This document shows positions 47,292 through 60,985 of a DNA stretch of 64,000 nt, in pieces (the first letter of the stretch is position 1; each line of letters opens with the position of its first letter). Location of the stretch: positions 48,572,404 to 48,636,403 of the forward strand of contig OY970822.1 of the NCBI GenBank assembly GCA_963853835.1. Direction: 5' to 3'. Origin of the DNA: Calendula officinalis. Its lineage: Eukaryota; Streptophyta; Magnoliopsida; Asterales; Asteraceae. The position numbers and the translations under genes are program-made. A model generated the notes under the pieces. That model was given only the letters and a program-made list of their open reading frames with translations. It made no database searches and was not told the origin of the DNA.

Positions 47292-47422
47292 AGAAACTAT
47301 ATTTCGAAGCGAGCAAGTGTTGTTCGTTTACACGGTAATAATTGCGCAAATGAATGATTTTTTTCGTTTTTAAAAATTGCAATTAGTAATCATTATCATC
47401 TTGAATATAATAATACATTCAA

Positions 47423-49128
47423 TGTAACGAACCGAAATTTGTAAATAAATAAATTTATAAAAATTATGATAAATAAGGATAAATCGTTTAGAGAACGTAG
47501 GAATTGGTTTCGTGTCATTTGGACACCGTATGAGGAAGTTATGGGCGAAACCGGGTCGAGACAACAACCGAAAATGCAGCCCTGCTGCACTAGGGAGTTC
47601 ACGCCGCGAAGGGAAGTTCGCGATCGGGAACTGTCTACCGAAGGTTGGGCTTTTGTGTGTGAAGTAGTTCACGACCAGTTAGCGATCGCGAAGTTTGCGA
47701 GTAGGGAAAGTTAGCGACGCGAAGTAAAGTTCACGTCGTGAACTTTGATCGAGCAGCATTAAAATCGGGTTTTGGCTCATTTGATGCCATATCAAAACCC
47801 TAGCTTCTCCTTTGGCGATTTTCGAGCTTGAGGATTGATTGAGGTCGAATCCTTCACAAATCTTTGGTAGATTTCACTCCTAGTTGAAGATTTAAGGTAT
47901 ATCTTCACTCTTCGATCTTTGTAGCTTAAGATCTATGTATTTTGATGTATGGGTTTGAAACCCTAGTTCTTGGGGTTACGGGTTATGTTGATATAAGTGA
48001 TGTATACATTTAATGAATGGTATCTTAGCAAAGGGAACAAGTGTATGATTATGATTTGTAAGAATCTTAAGGGTTGGTTCAACCTAGGGTTTGGTAAATC
48101 ACCATAATTGGGGGAAATGAGTTAGTAAGCGTTATCTAGAGATAGATGGACACATTGGTAGTAGTATGTGATGTTGATAATCTTGTGATTATTGTATTAG
48201 GCATTTGGTGAGGTCTTGGAAGGTTGACCGAATTGTGAAGCAAGGAAACTGACGTAAGGAATACGGTTGGAGCGTTTTATTGCTAAGGTGAGTACGTGTG
48301 GACTTTACTGAGTACATAGCTATATGAAGTATTTAGATTACTTACGAACGGCCTATTTAATGTTTGTCTAGACTTATTATGTGTTGAGTGAGTATATATT
48401 ATTGATAATATTTAACTAACTTGTTTGATGACTGATGTGATAGCCGAAGGCTTTGACTGGCATAACTGATAGAGTTATGATTAGAGATAGATGGTGGTGA
48501 CACGGGGGTGATCTCAGTCACTGAGACGAGTGTACATATGTTTGTACACTAAGCACATGGGTGCTTCTAGTTCGCATATGTTTGCTAACTATGTGATCTT
48601 GGAATCTAATGCATATATGTTTATGTATTAGGTTCGCTTGTGTTCTAATACATATATGTTTATGTATTAGATATAAATGTGTTCTAGTACATATATGTTT
48701 ATGTACTAGATATGTATGCTAGGAAAGCAACACCGATAGAGTCACCATAGTGTGACTAGGATGTGTTGGTAAATATCAATATGTATATATATACGATGTG
48801 ATACTTGATATTATTGGGGTCTAAACCCATGTAGCTCACGAGACATTTTTGTGTCTCACGTACTCCTTGTTTGTTTGCTATGTACTCAGGTTCTGGATCG
48901 AGGATTTAGGTGCGCATGGATTGGGTTATGCGGGGCCTAGAGTAGAAGATCATTAGCGCGGATTTATGCTTAACTTTGGTTTTGATATATTTTGTAACAC
49001 CAAACCTCATACTCTGATTTTCATAACAAAAGTTTTTTTTTGTAAATCCATGTTTTGGAACTGGTCTTCTATTTATGAAAATGATATATTTTGGACAAAT
49101 GTTTTGTATTAAAAATTGAGGTGTTACA
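47423..49128 (+). repeat. Gypsy-1 5' LTR
   Basis: It begins TGTAACGAACCG and ends GGTGTTACA, 1706 bp. Both flanks of its centre align with the Gypsy-2 LTR, but 48440-48740 differ. Confidence 0.85.
48590..48720. repeat. Tandem repeat in the Gypsy-1 LTR
   Basis: Three units of about 40 bp share ACATATATGTTTATGTA and a following TTCTAATAC-like string. Confidence 0.75.
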
Positions 49129-49378
49129 ACTTGGTATCAGAGCTACTGTTTAAGTGAATTAGGTTGGATGTCCATCCTAGTCTTAGACTGTAGCATTAGG
49201 AATATAAGATTCCTTGAGATTGCTAGGTTGACCTTGAGACTTTATGTTAAGTTTAAGGTTGAACCTAGGGGACCTATGAAAGTTGATGTGATTATGGATA
49301 TAGAGTCTTATGAGACTAATGGATTGTACAAGAGGAACTAAATGTTTAATGTCTTTCGTATAGTCTCGATCGAAAGAA

Positions 49379-49735
49379 ATGGTGAACACTCGTCGAAATG
49401 GGAAAGCCCCGGAAAACCGGGAGGAAGAGATACATCATGTCGAGAGAGTTGGACAAGAAAGTCAACCGTCGATGCATCGAGTGGATGAGTCAGAGGTTGG
49501 AGCTAATAAGACTCCGGTAACTATGGCAGATCTCCCAACTTTTATTGATCAGATCAAAGGGACGGTGACCGATGAGGTGCACCGCATTATTGGAGACCGT
49601 GAGAGGTCGGGGGGAGATCGTGAATCCGAGGCTAAGTCGGATGAGAGAACCGGTGGTGGTGGCACCCGAGTGGAGAAATCTTCCACGGGTGGTTGTAGTG
49701 ATGCTAGGGCACGACCCGATGAAAAAGATGGTTGT
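49379..49735 (+). pseudogene. Gypsy-1 gag, N-terminal part
   Basis: It opens MVNTRRNGKAPENREEEIHH at ATG 49379 and parallels the Gypsy-2 gag residue by residue for 119 codons, up to DEKDGC, where the LARD-like element begins. The coding frame resumes at 57446. Confidence 0.85.
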
Positions 49736-51945
49736 TGTAACACCTCAATTTTTAAAACACCTTTTAAATCAAATTTTTAAATCAAAATATTACAAAGTCC
49801 AATATCCAAAAATACGGTTTAACAAAAACTTTGAAAAGATTATCAGAGTATTAAAATCCGGTGTTACAAAAATAATATCATAACCATAGGATAACGGGAT
49901 CTACCTATAAGCTCCCGAGCTAAACATCTCTAGGCCACCTCTATCGCGACCTTCTAATCCTTCAATCTCGAACCTGAGTACATAGCCAATAACAAAGTAG
50001 TACGTGAGACAAAATAGTCTCGTGAGATACATGGGTTTTCGACCCATTCTCAAATATAATAAAAGTCATATTCATTACTCTTCTTTATTCATTTATTACT
50101 TATTAACTCGTGATCTTATCATTTTTATACATATATACTAGTAAGCTAACCATAAGCTTACTCTCATCAAAATCACATACTTGTAAGCTAACCTGAGCTT
50201 ACACATACTTTATCACATACGCTACGGACCTCTCCGAAGCAAACTCCCCCGATGTGGGTTATCTAGGTAAACTCCCCCGTTTCCGGGTTATCTATTGCTC
50301 CCCGATTTCCGGGTTATCTGAAACTCCCCCGCTTTCCGGGTTATCTATTTCTCGACACACTACCCTTGCGCAGGGTGGTACCGCCCAAGTAGGTGTCACT
50401 AACTCCCCCAACTTGTGTGGGTTATCTATGATCCGGATCCTTTTCTCAACACATATTAAAATTATCAAATACGGGTCTATGCCCCAATAATACATACTCA
50501 AACATAAATTAGAATACATCTATTCTAATTATCATATTATTCTCGTTTCTTATTCAATTTCAATATTGACTTTACCAAGTCCTTTATTAAATAAAACATA
50601 TTTATCATTTATCAAAATTATATTACTTTAACTCCTCTTTGACTAGAATGCATATTTATTACTAGTCACTTTCTATCTATTCTATTAACAATTCAATCAC
50701 TACCTTTATTAGTATAATATACTAATCAATACTTGTACTTGAAAATCATTGTTATTATCTTTATTAATACATATTATTAATAAGCCAAATATCATACTTT
50801 CTTAATCATTACTCTTAGTCAAACATCATATTAATAGAGAATTATTAATTACTTTTCATTATCATAATCTCTTTCAAAAATCAGTCGTCATTTAGACATA
50901 CTTAAATAGTCTATTACTTGCATTCTCTTAACTTTTTAATCATATCTTTATTAAAAACATTTATTAATAAAGACTCATAAAACATCATAGTTTTCAAAAT
51001 CATTTGCTATGTACTCAGTAAAAGTCTCATGTACTCACCTTAGCCAAGCTAACTCCAAACCGCGTTTAATAACACGAATCATTGCTTTCCATCTTGTGAA
51101 ATGTCACCAATCTTTAGGTCTTCTTGACCTACCATCAATATCATTACAACAACTAGTTATTATCCATAACTAATCACCAAAAAATCCATAACAACACTCC
51201 TAACCACCAAGTTCATCCAACTTGGTGAAATCTCAAAACCCTAGTTCAAGATTTCCATCAACAAAACCCAAATCTAACAAGAACACAAGGTTCTTAAGCT
51301 TACAAAGAGTGTTCTACACTCATCTTAATCATCTTCCCCAAATATAACTTGGTAGGTTACCCAAACCACCATTTTTCCCCAAATAAAGTTCATAACTAGC
51401 TAGATAATCACCAAATCCATGTTATGAACACATTTTCCTTGACAATATGTTGTAGATCTAAGTTATATAAACCCAATTTCATCACCCATTACAAACCCTC
51501 CAACTAGGGTTTACATACATCACCATTTTCACCCAAAAACATCATACATAACTAAAAGGAGTAGAGATTTACCTTAATCTTCAACAATGGAAGAAGAATC
51601 ACGTGATTTGGAGTCCAAAATCAGCTCCAAACGACCTTTTCCACTCAAAAACGTATACTCACTTGTAGAGAGGAGTTCTAGGTTTTAAATTGCACAAAAT
51701 GGTTGAAATCCCGATTTTTATTCTGCTTCAGCAAAGTTCGCGCCGTGAACTAGTTCCCAATCGTGAACTTTTCAATGCAGCAAGGCTGCATTTTTTTGAC
51801 ATTTGCTTCGACACGGTTTTGTCCATAACTTTCTCATACGATGTCCAAATGACACGAAACCAGTTCCTACGTTCTTTAAATGATTTATCCTTATTTATCA
51901 TATTTTGTTCATAATTTATTTAACACAAAATTTCGGGTCGTTACA
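49736..51945 (-). repeat. Left LTR of the LARD-like element
   Basis: Plus-strand reading begins TGTAACACCTCAATTTTT and ends TTTCGGGTCGTTACA. It is the 3' LTR in element orientation. Confidence 0.9.
50243..50430. repeat. Tandem repeat in the LARD LTR (left copy)
   Basis: Five degenerate units of about 30 bp carry CTCCCCC and GGGTTATCTA, the last spaced by an insert of about 40 bp. Confidence 0.8.
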
Positions 51946-54404
51946 ACTATCCACCACTTAAAAGGATTCCGTCCTCGGAATCACTAGAAAATTCTCAACC
52001 CACTTTCGACCGAGCATTCCGTTCTCATTCCCTTGTGGTCATTACCATAAAGCTTTTCCCATTCCAATTTAGTCAACAATATGTATTTAAACGTTCACTT
52101 AACCCCGTTAGGCCCGAACGGGTCAGAAATCAATCTTAAGCGTTTAATACCTAAACGGGTCAAAATTGCACAATTTGACCATAACACTTTAAATCCTTCA
52201 ACTAATCCCGCTATACACATAGGGACGATATGACCCAATCATTACAATCATCTAGTTGATCAACACGGACATCAAAGTCTAACTTTGACCAGTCGATATA
52301 TCTCAACATTGTCTAATTCTTGACTTAAGCACAAAGTCAACTATACTTTTACAATTTCTTACTTGCTAAAGGTTCCATCTATCACCCTTTATTTTACCAT
52401 CGACTTTAATTTATGATCTATCAATAATCACATCCTCGATTCCCAAATTCAACCCTAAACACCCAACGGGTCAAAGTCGCACACTAGAACTATTTCCATT
52501 AGTCAATTAACCATTATCATATACATGTAGGGGATACATTATGTTCTTATCCTCGTCTAACCATTTAAACGAAAGTCAAATCCCCATTTTGACCAAAGTC
52601 AACAATCCACTAGTTGACCAACCTTGACTTATGAATAAAGGCAAACTTACTTTGCAAATTTCACATATCCTTTACTAGTGAGACATCACTTCCCAAACTT
52701 TTTATTCCCGATTCCAATTTCTATACCTCCTTTCTCAATTGTTTCTCTTTTCCTCGATTTCTATTTCCATAAGCGATTCACGATTTCCGTCTAAAGCAAT
52801 ACCAATCTCTATTGTTTTTTTATTTTTATTTTTATTTGTTCAATCAAATACTTATACCACTTATAATTTCTTCTAACCGCCTCCATACCATACTTGTAAT
52901 TCCTGATTACCGGCTTTAAAGCCTCTATCACATCCAATTGTGGTCTAACCACCCATCATACGACTTTCACCACTCATCGGCTACTAATAAACGTTGCTTC
53001 CTATAAGCAGCCCTTTTCATAGTCTATAAACTTTTAGGCATCTCTTACACCTACATATACTTAAACACGACCCGTGTTTTCAACCCAAGTTCTCATTTGC
53101 CATAAATCCATAACAATAACTAACCATACGGTTCTACATACGTCAGATACAAACATCATATCCCTTATATAATAAATTATACTTTAACTATCTTATCGAG
53201 ATGATCGGAAAGCCTCCAATCCATCACGATTCCAACTGTCACAATGATCGGAAAGCCTCCAATCCATAGTGACCCAACAAATCTCGTTAACCGGAAAGCC
53301 TCCGATCTAACAAGATCCATACAATACCATTCTATCTTGTATACAATTCATGTATGCGTCATTCACTTAGCATCATGCTATCATTTTCTTTCATAACTAA
53401 TCATATTCTCTATTCAATTTACATTTCCCCACATTTCACATAAAATTACCTTCCTAAAATCATATTCTTTTCATAGACCATTACTCCCACTTATCCCTTT
53501 ATACTACCCGGTATACACATAATCATTTCTAATGCTTTACACCAATCTACTCATTTACCAATCGTCTTTAGTCGATTCATTTTATCATTATTAGAATTTC
53601 CAATCTTTCTTTCACCACCTAGGTAACCATCATTGCATTCAATTATCCACATTTTTACCGAATTACCCGGTCAACTCGAGTCAACCAATTGACTCTGATT
53701 CATAATCCAAACATAAGCTATCACACTTTTTCTATGTCATTTTTCCAATAATTAATTGTTACCTTTGACTTAGCATACCATTTCTAGGATATTTTACCAT
53801 TAATTAACCTTTTACCCTTAGCATCAAATCTGTCATCCATGATACAAACTTTTGTCATGACTAATTGTCAATTTTCAAAAAAAAAAAATTTTCTTCTCAA
53901 CCATTTTCGATTACTAAATTCTGTCATCCCCGATGTTTATCCTTTCCAACATATTTTCTATTCACGAGCTTTGAAACTTCACCATATTTTTTATCATTCT
54001 TTTCTTCACCGTTATCATATGGTAATACCACATCACTTATCCTTATTCCCGCCAAGTGCTACAATTTTACTTTTGAACTTTTTCCTTACATGGTTTCTCA
54101 TCCATATATATCATTCTCACCGAGTCTTAGTACTTCCGCGTACTACCATCCTTTCATTGAAATCATTTACTATTCCCGTGATAATATATCTTTTAATATC
54201 CTAATTATCCGCGACATACCAATCACCAAATCACCCCAAGCATATCACACCTTTACACATAACAAACCGGGGAAACCGTCCCCGAGTACATTTCCACACC
54301 AAACGATTCACCCATACCTATAAATGCCATTTCGCCTTATCACCAGATCGTGCGACTATTCACCAATAAAACACGAACCTCATACCATAAATTTTATATT
54401 TGAG
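51946..54404 (-). other. LARD interior without recognisable genes
   Basis: A 2.5-kb internal region where pol would be expected. No protease, RT, RNase H or integrase motif was found in either strand. Pyrimidine-rich on the plus strand. Confidence 0.65.
53198..53310. repeat. Triplicated short repeat in the LARD interior
   Basis: Three copies of CGGAAAGCCTCCAATCC-type wording, at about 53205, 53245 and 53292. Confidence 0.7.
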
Positions 54405-55217
54405 GAGAACTTACCACACTTTTGCACCTTTCACATCAATATGATTTGACGAATTTTGAACGAGAATTTCTTCCTTTGTTAACTCCAAGCTACCATCGAA
54501 CTTCCTCCTTTCTCCACTTGATGACGATTCATTGATCCTTCGATGAACTACCTTCGCCACATCTCTAGCAATAACTCCTCTTAGAAATCTTTCCAAGTAC
54601 ACTTTTGGGACAAAACTTCCCTAACAACCTACCCGCGATCTCCTTCCATGATATCTTGTACCACACTCCCTTTTCCAATGCTTCGAACATCGCATTCCAC
54701 CGTGGCCACACATCACTCTCCTAGTAGGAGAGCTGTAGAAGTTACCACATCTTCCTCCCAACATTTGCTACTCTTTAGCTCTTGCTCAGTTTCACGAATC
54801 CACCGAATCACAATCTCCGATTTGGTGCTTCCCAATTACACATCTAGCTTACACGCCATCAATGTCTTGAGCGAAGATCGTTCCCTTTCTTCCGATTTGG
54901 AATCACTACCATCATCACTCAGCATGACGAAACTCAACTATAATTTCTCTTCTTGTCTTAGAGGAGCTTGTCCTCTTCTCGGGTTCACCCTTTTGCTATA
55001 TCAATATTTTCACAATCAAAATTCAAACGATGACTCAACAGTCGAATAAAACACATTGATATCAAATCATGACATTTCTCTTAGGGTCCGACCCTACCAT
55101 ACTCGCACTTTTACGGTCTCAATAGACTCATCATGGACATCCTATGGAAACATATGGTCCTACTTAGCATAGCTTAAGACTAGGGAGGTCAAACCTACCT
55201 AATTCACTTAAACTATA
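54405..55217 (-). pseudogene. Decayed Gypsy gag in the LARD-like element
   Basis: On the minus strand a broken frame reads LKTLMACKLDV, IRWIRETEQELKSSKC and, further on, ERRKFDGSLELTKEE. These parallel FMACKPNVY and RWIRETERVIGSSKC of the Gypsy-1/2 gag. Stops and changes are frequent, so no functional product is expected. It lies next to the primer-site end, as gag should. Confidence 0.65.
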
Positions 55218-55232
55218 GCTCTGATACCAAGT

Positions 55233-57445
55233 TGTAACACCTCAATTTTTAAAACACCTTTTAAATCATATTTTTAAATCAAAATATTACAAAGTCCAAT
55301 ATCCAAAAATACGGTTTAACAAAATCTTTGAAAAGATTATCAGAGTATTAAAATCCGGTGTTACAAAAATAATATCATAACCATAGGATAACGGGATCTA
55401 CCTATAAGCTCCCGAGCTAAACATCTCTAGGCCACCTCTATCGCGACCTTCTAATCCTTCAATCTCGAACCTGAGTACATAGCCAATAACAAAGTAGTAC
55501 GTGAGACAAAATAGTCTCGTGAGATACATGGGTTTTCGACCCATTCTCAAATATAATAAAAGTCATATTCATTACTCTTCTTTATTCATTTATTACTTAT
55601 TAACTCGTGATCTTATCATTTTTATACATATATACTAGTAAGCTAACCATAAGCTTACTCTCATCAAAATCAGATACTTGTAAGCTAACCTGAGCTTACA
55701 CATACTTTATCACATACGCTACGGACCTCTCCGAAGCAAACTCCCCCGATGTGGGTTATCTAGGTAAACTCCCCCGTTTCCGGGTTATCTATTGCTCCCC
55801 CGATTTCCGGGTTATCTGAAACTCCCCCGCTTTCCGGGTTATCTATTTCTCGACACACTACCCTTGCGCAGGGTGGTACCGCCCCAAGTAGGTGTCACTA
55901 ACTCCCCCAACTTGTGTGGGTTATCTATGATCCGGATCCTTTTCTCAACACATATTAAAATTATCAAATACGGGTCTATGCCCCAATAATACATACTCAA
56001 ACATAAATTAGAATACATCTATTCTAATTATCATATTATTCTCGTTTCTTATTCAATTTCAATATTGACTTTACCAAGTCCTTTATTAAATAAAACATAT
56101 TTATCATTTATCAAAATTATATTACTTTAACTCCTCTTTGACTAGAATGCATATTTATTACTAGTCACTTTCTATCTATTCTCTTAACAATTCAATCACT
56201 ACCTTTATTAGTATAATATACTAATCAATACTTGATACTTGAAAATCATTGTTATTAGCTTTATTAATACATATTATTAATAAGCCAAATATCATACTTT
56301 CTTAATCATTACTCTTAGTCAAACATCATATTAATAGAGAATTATTAATTACTTTTCATTATCATAATCTCTTTCAAAAATTAGTCGTCATTTAGACATA
56401 CTTAAATAGTCTATTACTTGCATTCTCTTAACTTTTTAATCATATCTTTATTAAAAACATTTATTAATAAAGACTCATAAAACATCATAGTTTTCAAAAT
56501 CATTTGCTATGTACTCAGTAAAAGTCTCATGTACTCACCTTAGCCAAGCTAACTCCAAACCGCGTTTAATAACACGAATCATTGCTTTCCATCTTGTGAA
56601 ATGTCACCAATCTTTAGGTCTTCTTGACCTACCATCAATATCATCACAACAACTAGTTATTATCCATAACTAATCACCAAACAATCCATAACAACACTCC
56701 TAACCACCAAGTTCATCCAACTTGGTGAAATCTCAAAACCCTAGTTCAAGATTTCCATCAACAAAACCCAAATCTAACAAGAACACAAGGTTCTTAAGCT
56801 TACAAAGAGTGTTCTACACTCATATTAATCATCTTCCCCAAAGATAACTTGGTAGGTTACCCAAACCACCATTTTTCCCCAAATAAAGTTCATAACTAGC
56901 TAGATAATCACCAAATCCATGTTATGAACACATTTTCCTTGACAATATGTTGTAGATCTAAGTTATATAAACCCAATTTCATCACCCATTACAAACCCTC
57001 CAACTAGGGTTTACATACATCACCATTTTCACCCAAAAACATCATACATAACTAAAAGGAGTAGAGATTTACCTTAATCTTCAACAATGGAAGAAGAATA
57101 ACGTGATTTGGAGTCCAAAATCAGCTCCAAACGATCTTTTCCACTAAAAAACGTATACTCACTTGTAGAGAGGAGTTCTAGGTTTTAAATTGCACAAAAT
57201 GGTTGAAATCCCGATTTTTATTCTGTTTCAGCAAAGTTCGTGCCGTGAACTAGTTCCCAATCGTGAACTTTTCAATGCAGCAAGGCTGCATTTTTTTGAC
57301 ATTTGCTTCGACACGGTTTCGTCCATAACTTTCTCATACGATGTCCAAATGACACGAAACCAGTTCCTACGTTCTTTAAATGATTTATCCTTATTTATCA
57401 TATTTTTTTCATAATTTATTTAACACAAAATTTCGGGTCGTTACA
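55233..57445 (-). repeat. Right LTR of the LARD-like element
   Basis: It is the 5' LTR in element orientation, about 2.2 kb, matching the left LTR with scattered single-base changes. Confidence 0.9.
55738..55928. repeat. Tandem repeat in the LARD LTR (right copy)
   Basis: The same five-unit CTCCCCC...GGGTTATCT array as at 50243, with one- or two-base changes. Confidence 0.8.
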
Positions 57446-57870
57446 GTTGTTCTTTTAAGACCTTCATGGCTTGTAAGCCAAATGTATACACGGGTAGTTC
57501 GGACCCGAAGATGACCATGAGGTGGATCCGAGAGACCGAGCGGGTCATCGGAAGTAGCAAGTGTAAGAAAGCCGATATGGTGACGTACACGTCACAATTG
57601 CTAAAAGAGGATGCTATGGTGTGGTGGGACATAGTTTATGAGACCCTCGGGATGGAGGTGATAGAGAGAATGTCGTGGGAGGAGTTTACTGCGAGATTGA
57701 GAAAGAAGTTTTGTCCCGAAAGGGATTTGGAGAAAATGCATGAGAAGTTTGTGACCCTAAAGAAGGGCGATATGACGGTCGAGGAGTACTCGAGGGAATT
57801 CACGGGATTACTCCCGTATGTTGCTAAGACCTACTCCAAGGCGAGGTTGAGAGTGGTTAGGTATGCTACT
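57446..57870 (+). pseudogene. Gypsy-1 gag, central part
   Basis: The frame resumes after the LARD target duplication with CSFKTFMACKPNVYTGSSD and continues through RWIRETERVIGSSKCKKAD and RLRKKFCPERDLEKMHEKF (retrotransposon gag domain). It breaks off at RLRVVRYAT where the Gypsy-2 LTR begins. Confidence 0.85.
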
Positions 57871-59569
57871 TGTAATGACCCGAAATTTGTAAATAAATAA
57901 ATTGAATAAAAATATGATAAATAAGGATAAATCGTTTAAAGAACGTAGGAATTGGTTTCGTGTCGTTTGGAGACCGTATGAGAAAGTTATGGGCGAAACC
58001 GGGTCGAGACAACAACCGAAAAGTGCAGCCTGCTGCACTTGAGAAGTTCACGCCGTGAACTTGGAGTTCCCGATCGGGAACTCCGTCCAGGGATTTGTGG
58101 TTTTTGGCACACGAAGTTCATGCCTAAGTAACGATCGGGAAAAGATCACGATTCGCGAAGTTAGCGACGCGAAGTGGAGTTCGCGCCGTGAACTCCTGTC
58201 ATCAGCATTAAAGTCGGGTTTTAGCTCATTTAATGCATTTCAAAACCCTAGTTTCTTCCATTGGCGATTTTTGAGTGCAAGTGCTGATCTTGGTTGATTT
58301 CTCCATCAAAGCTTGGTAGATTTCACTCCTAAGTGAAGATTAAAGGTATATCTTCACTCCTTGATCTTTGTAGCTTTAGATCTATGTATTTTGATGGTTG
58401 GGTTTGAAACCCTAGTTATTGGGGGTTATGGTTTATGGTGAATAAATGATGTATACACTTAATAGATGGTATATTAACAAAGGAAACAAGTGTATGATTT
58501 CGATTGGTAAGAATCTTAAGGGTTTGGTAAATCACCATAATTGGGGAAAATGTTAGTTAATGGTAATTAGAGGTTAATGGATACATTATTGGTAGTATGA
58601 GATGTTGAACATCTTGTGATCATTGTATTAGGCTTTCGGTAACATCTTGGAAAGTCGGTGAATTTGTGAAGTAAGAGATTTGGTGTCAAGAATTCGGTTG
58701 GAGCATCTTATTGCTAAGGTGAGTACGTGTGGAAATTTAGTGAGTACATAACCTATGAAATACTTTTTATTACTTGTGTTATGGTCTGTTTGCTTAATTG
58801 TGTAGACTAGTAGTTAGTAGTTAGTTATACCAATAATAGTATTGAACTAACTTGCTTGATAATAGACGTGATAGCCGAGAGCTAGATTGACATAACCATT
58901 GAGTTATGATATGTTGAGATGATGTGATGATGCGGGGGACCCCCGGTCATGAGATGTGGTGTGAGGGGCAGTTGGGTGGATTCCCATCGACTCCACCACG
59001 ATAGTAGTCTTGCTAACTGGAGGTAGTCCGGTGAGTAAGGCAGGTATTGGTAGATTGGGCGAATCCCTCTTGCCGTTATCTTGAGGCTTATTAATCACGA
59101 TGGATTTCGGTTAATAAGTCAAGGTGGTTCTAGTTAGTTCGAATGCAACCCGATAACTAGATATGATTGCTAGGAAAGCAAAGTATTTGAGTCACAATAG
59201 GGTGACTAGCTAGATGGATGATTTACTTACATGTTTGTTTATATGTCTTATGATTATTATTATTGGCGGGTCTAAACCCATGTAGCTCACGAGACGTTTT
59301 TGTCTCACGTACTCCTTGTTCGTTTTGCTATGTACTCAGGTTCGGGATCGAAGGTTTAGGTACGCATGGATAGAGATGCGGGGCCTAGAGTAGAAGAACA
59401 CTAGAACGGATTTAGACTTAACTTTGGTTTTGATATATTTTGTAACACCGAATTTATACTCTGATTTTCATACCAAAGGTTTTTGTAAATCCGTATTTTG
59501 GGATAGTTCTCCTCTTTATTAAATGATTATTTTGGCCAAATGTTTTGTATTAAAATTTGAGGTGTTACA
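57871..59569 (+). repeat. Gypsy-2 5' LTR
   Basis: It begins TGTAATGACCCG and ends GGTGTTACA, 1699 bp. Related to the Gypsy-1 LTR at both ends, but with an unrelated centre (about 58880-59190). Confidence 0.88.
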
Positions 59570-59818
59570 ACTTGGTATCAGAGCTACTGTTTAAGTGAAT
59601 TAGGTTGGATGACCATCCTAGTCTTAGACTGTAGCATTAGGAATATAAGATTCCTTAAGATCATAGGTTGACCTTGAGACTTTATATTAAGTTTAGGGTT
59701 GAACCTAGGGGACCGATGAAATTTGATATGATTATGGATATTGAGTCTTATGCGACTAATGGGTTGTACACAAGGTACTAAATGTTTAATGTCTTTCGTA
59801 TAGTCTTGCTTGAAAGAA

Positions 59819-60985
59819 ATGGTAACCACGCGTAGAAGTGGTAGAGCCCCGGAGGGCCGAGAGGATGAGATACCTCATGTTGAGGTTGTGGTTGAACAAG
59901 AAAGTCAACCGTTGATGCATCGAATGGGTGAGTCGGAGGTCGGAGCTAATAGAACTCCGGTAACCATGGCGGATCTCCAAACTATTATTGATCAAATCAA
60001 AGGAACGGTGGCCGAAGAAGTGCACCGTATTATTGGAGACCGTGAGAGGTCGGGAGGAGACCGTGAATCCGAGGCTAAATCGGATGAGAGAACCGGGGGT
60101 AGTGGCACCGGGGAGGGGAAATCCTCCCCGGGTGGTCAAAGTGATGCTAGGGCTAGGCCCATTGTGAAAGAAGGTTGTTCGTTTAAATCCTTCATGGCAT
60201 GTAAGCCAAATGTGTACAAGGGTAGTTCGGACCTGAAGGTAACTATGAGGTGAATCCGAGAAACCGAGAGGGTTATCGGTAGTAGCAAGGGTAAGGATGC
60301 CGATATGGTGACGTATGCGTCACAATTGTTAAAAGAAGATGCTATGGTTTGGTGGGATATCGTGTATGAAACCCTCGGGAGGGAGGTGGTTGAGAAAATG
60401 ACGTGGGATGAATTCACCACGAGGTTGAAAAAGAAATTTTGTCCCGAAAGGGATTTGGAAAAGATGCACGAGAAGTTCGTGACCCTTAAGAAGGGTGATT
60501 TGTCAATCGAGGAGTACTCGAGAGAGTTCACGGGATTGCTCGCGTTTGTTGCTAAAACCTACTCGGATGAGAGGTTGAGGGTGGTCCGGTATGCTAGTGG
60601 GTTACCGTGGGACTACCAATTGGAAGTTAAGAGGGCGGTCACACTCGATGAGGCCATTAGTGCCGCCCGGGGTGTTGAGGAAGTAAACGAGGCACGCGTT
60701 GCCGAGAGGGCCCATGTGGGCGAGAAAAGGAAAGCCGAGAGCGGCTCTAGTTCGTTCAAGAAGGGGAAGTTCACTTCGAGCTTCACTAAATAAGGAAGTG
60801 TTGGCCCGTGCAAGAAATGCGGGAAAAATCATACCGGCATATGCCGAGGAGAGTCAAAGGCTTGTTATAGTTGTGGCAAGATGGGGCATATAGCCCGGGA
60901 TTGTAAGGCCAATTTGTCGGCCGATGTGGAGTGCTACTCATGCCATGAAAAGGGGCATTATAGCAATGTATGCCCGAAGAAGGGA
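59819..60985 (+). pseudogene. Gypsy-2 gag
   Basis: ATG 59819 opens MVTTRRSGRAPEGREDEIPH. The retrotransposon gag domain spans roughly 60180-60620. A TGA at 60251 (Trp expected, from Gypsy-1) and a TAA at 60791 interrupt it, with no shift of frame. After the second stop, three CCHC zinc knuckles follow (CKKCGKNHTGIC-like, CYSCGKMGHIARDC, CYSCHEKGHYSNVC). Confidence 0.85.

Larger units (their letters stand above)
49736..57445 (-). mobile_element. LARD-like Gypsy derivative inside Gypsy-1 gag, reverse orientation
   Basis: LTRs 49736-51945 and 55233-57445 (about 2.2 kb each) differ at only a small fraction of positions. GTTGT flanks both sides (49731-49735, 57446-57450), an exact 5-bp duplication. 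The complement of the tRNA-Met primer site (GCTCTGATACCAAGT) lies at 55218-55232 and a polypurine tract (minus strand AAGTGGTGGATAG) abuts 51946. The interior is 3.3 kb with a decayed gag and no protease, RT or integrase. Confidence 0.9.
47423..57870 (+). mobile_element. Gypsy-1: Gypsy retrotransposon, gag interrupted twice
   Basis: The 5' LTR is 47423-49128, followed by ACTTGGTATCAGAGC (primer site) and gag from 49379. Gag is split by a reverse-oriented element (49736-57445) and then cut off at 57870 by Gypsy-2. Pol and the 3' LTR would lie beyond the window. Gag wording is of the chromovirus (Tekay-like) type, by comparison with Gypsy-2. Confidence 0.85.

Noticed and set aside
50243..50430. 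Regularly spaced repeats that could suggest a CRISPR array
   Set aside because: The units are adjacent and degenerate without unique spacers, they occur in both LTRs of a plant retroelement, and there are no cas genes.
53839..54323. Two overlapping ORFs of 121 and 152 codons in the LARD interior
   Set aside because: They are rich in Ser/Phe/Leu/Pro from a pyrimidine-rich strand; no family resemblance, and gag in this element reads on the other strand.
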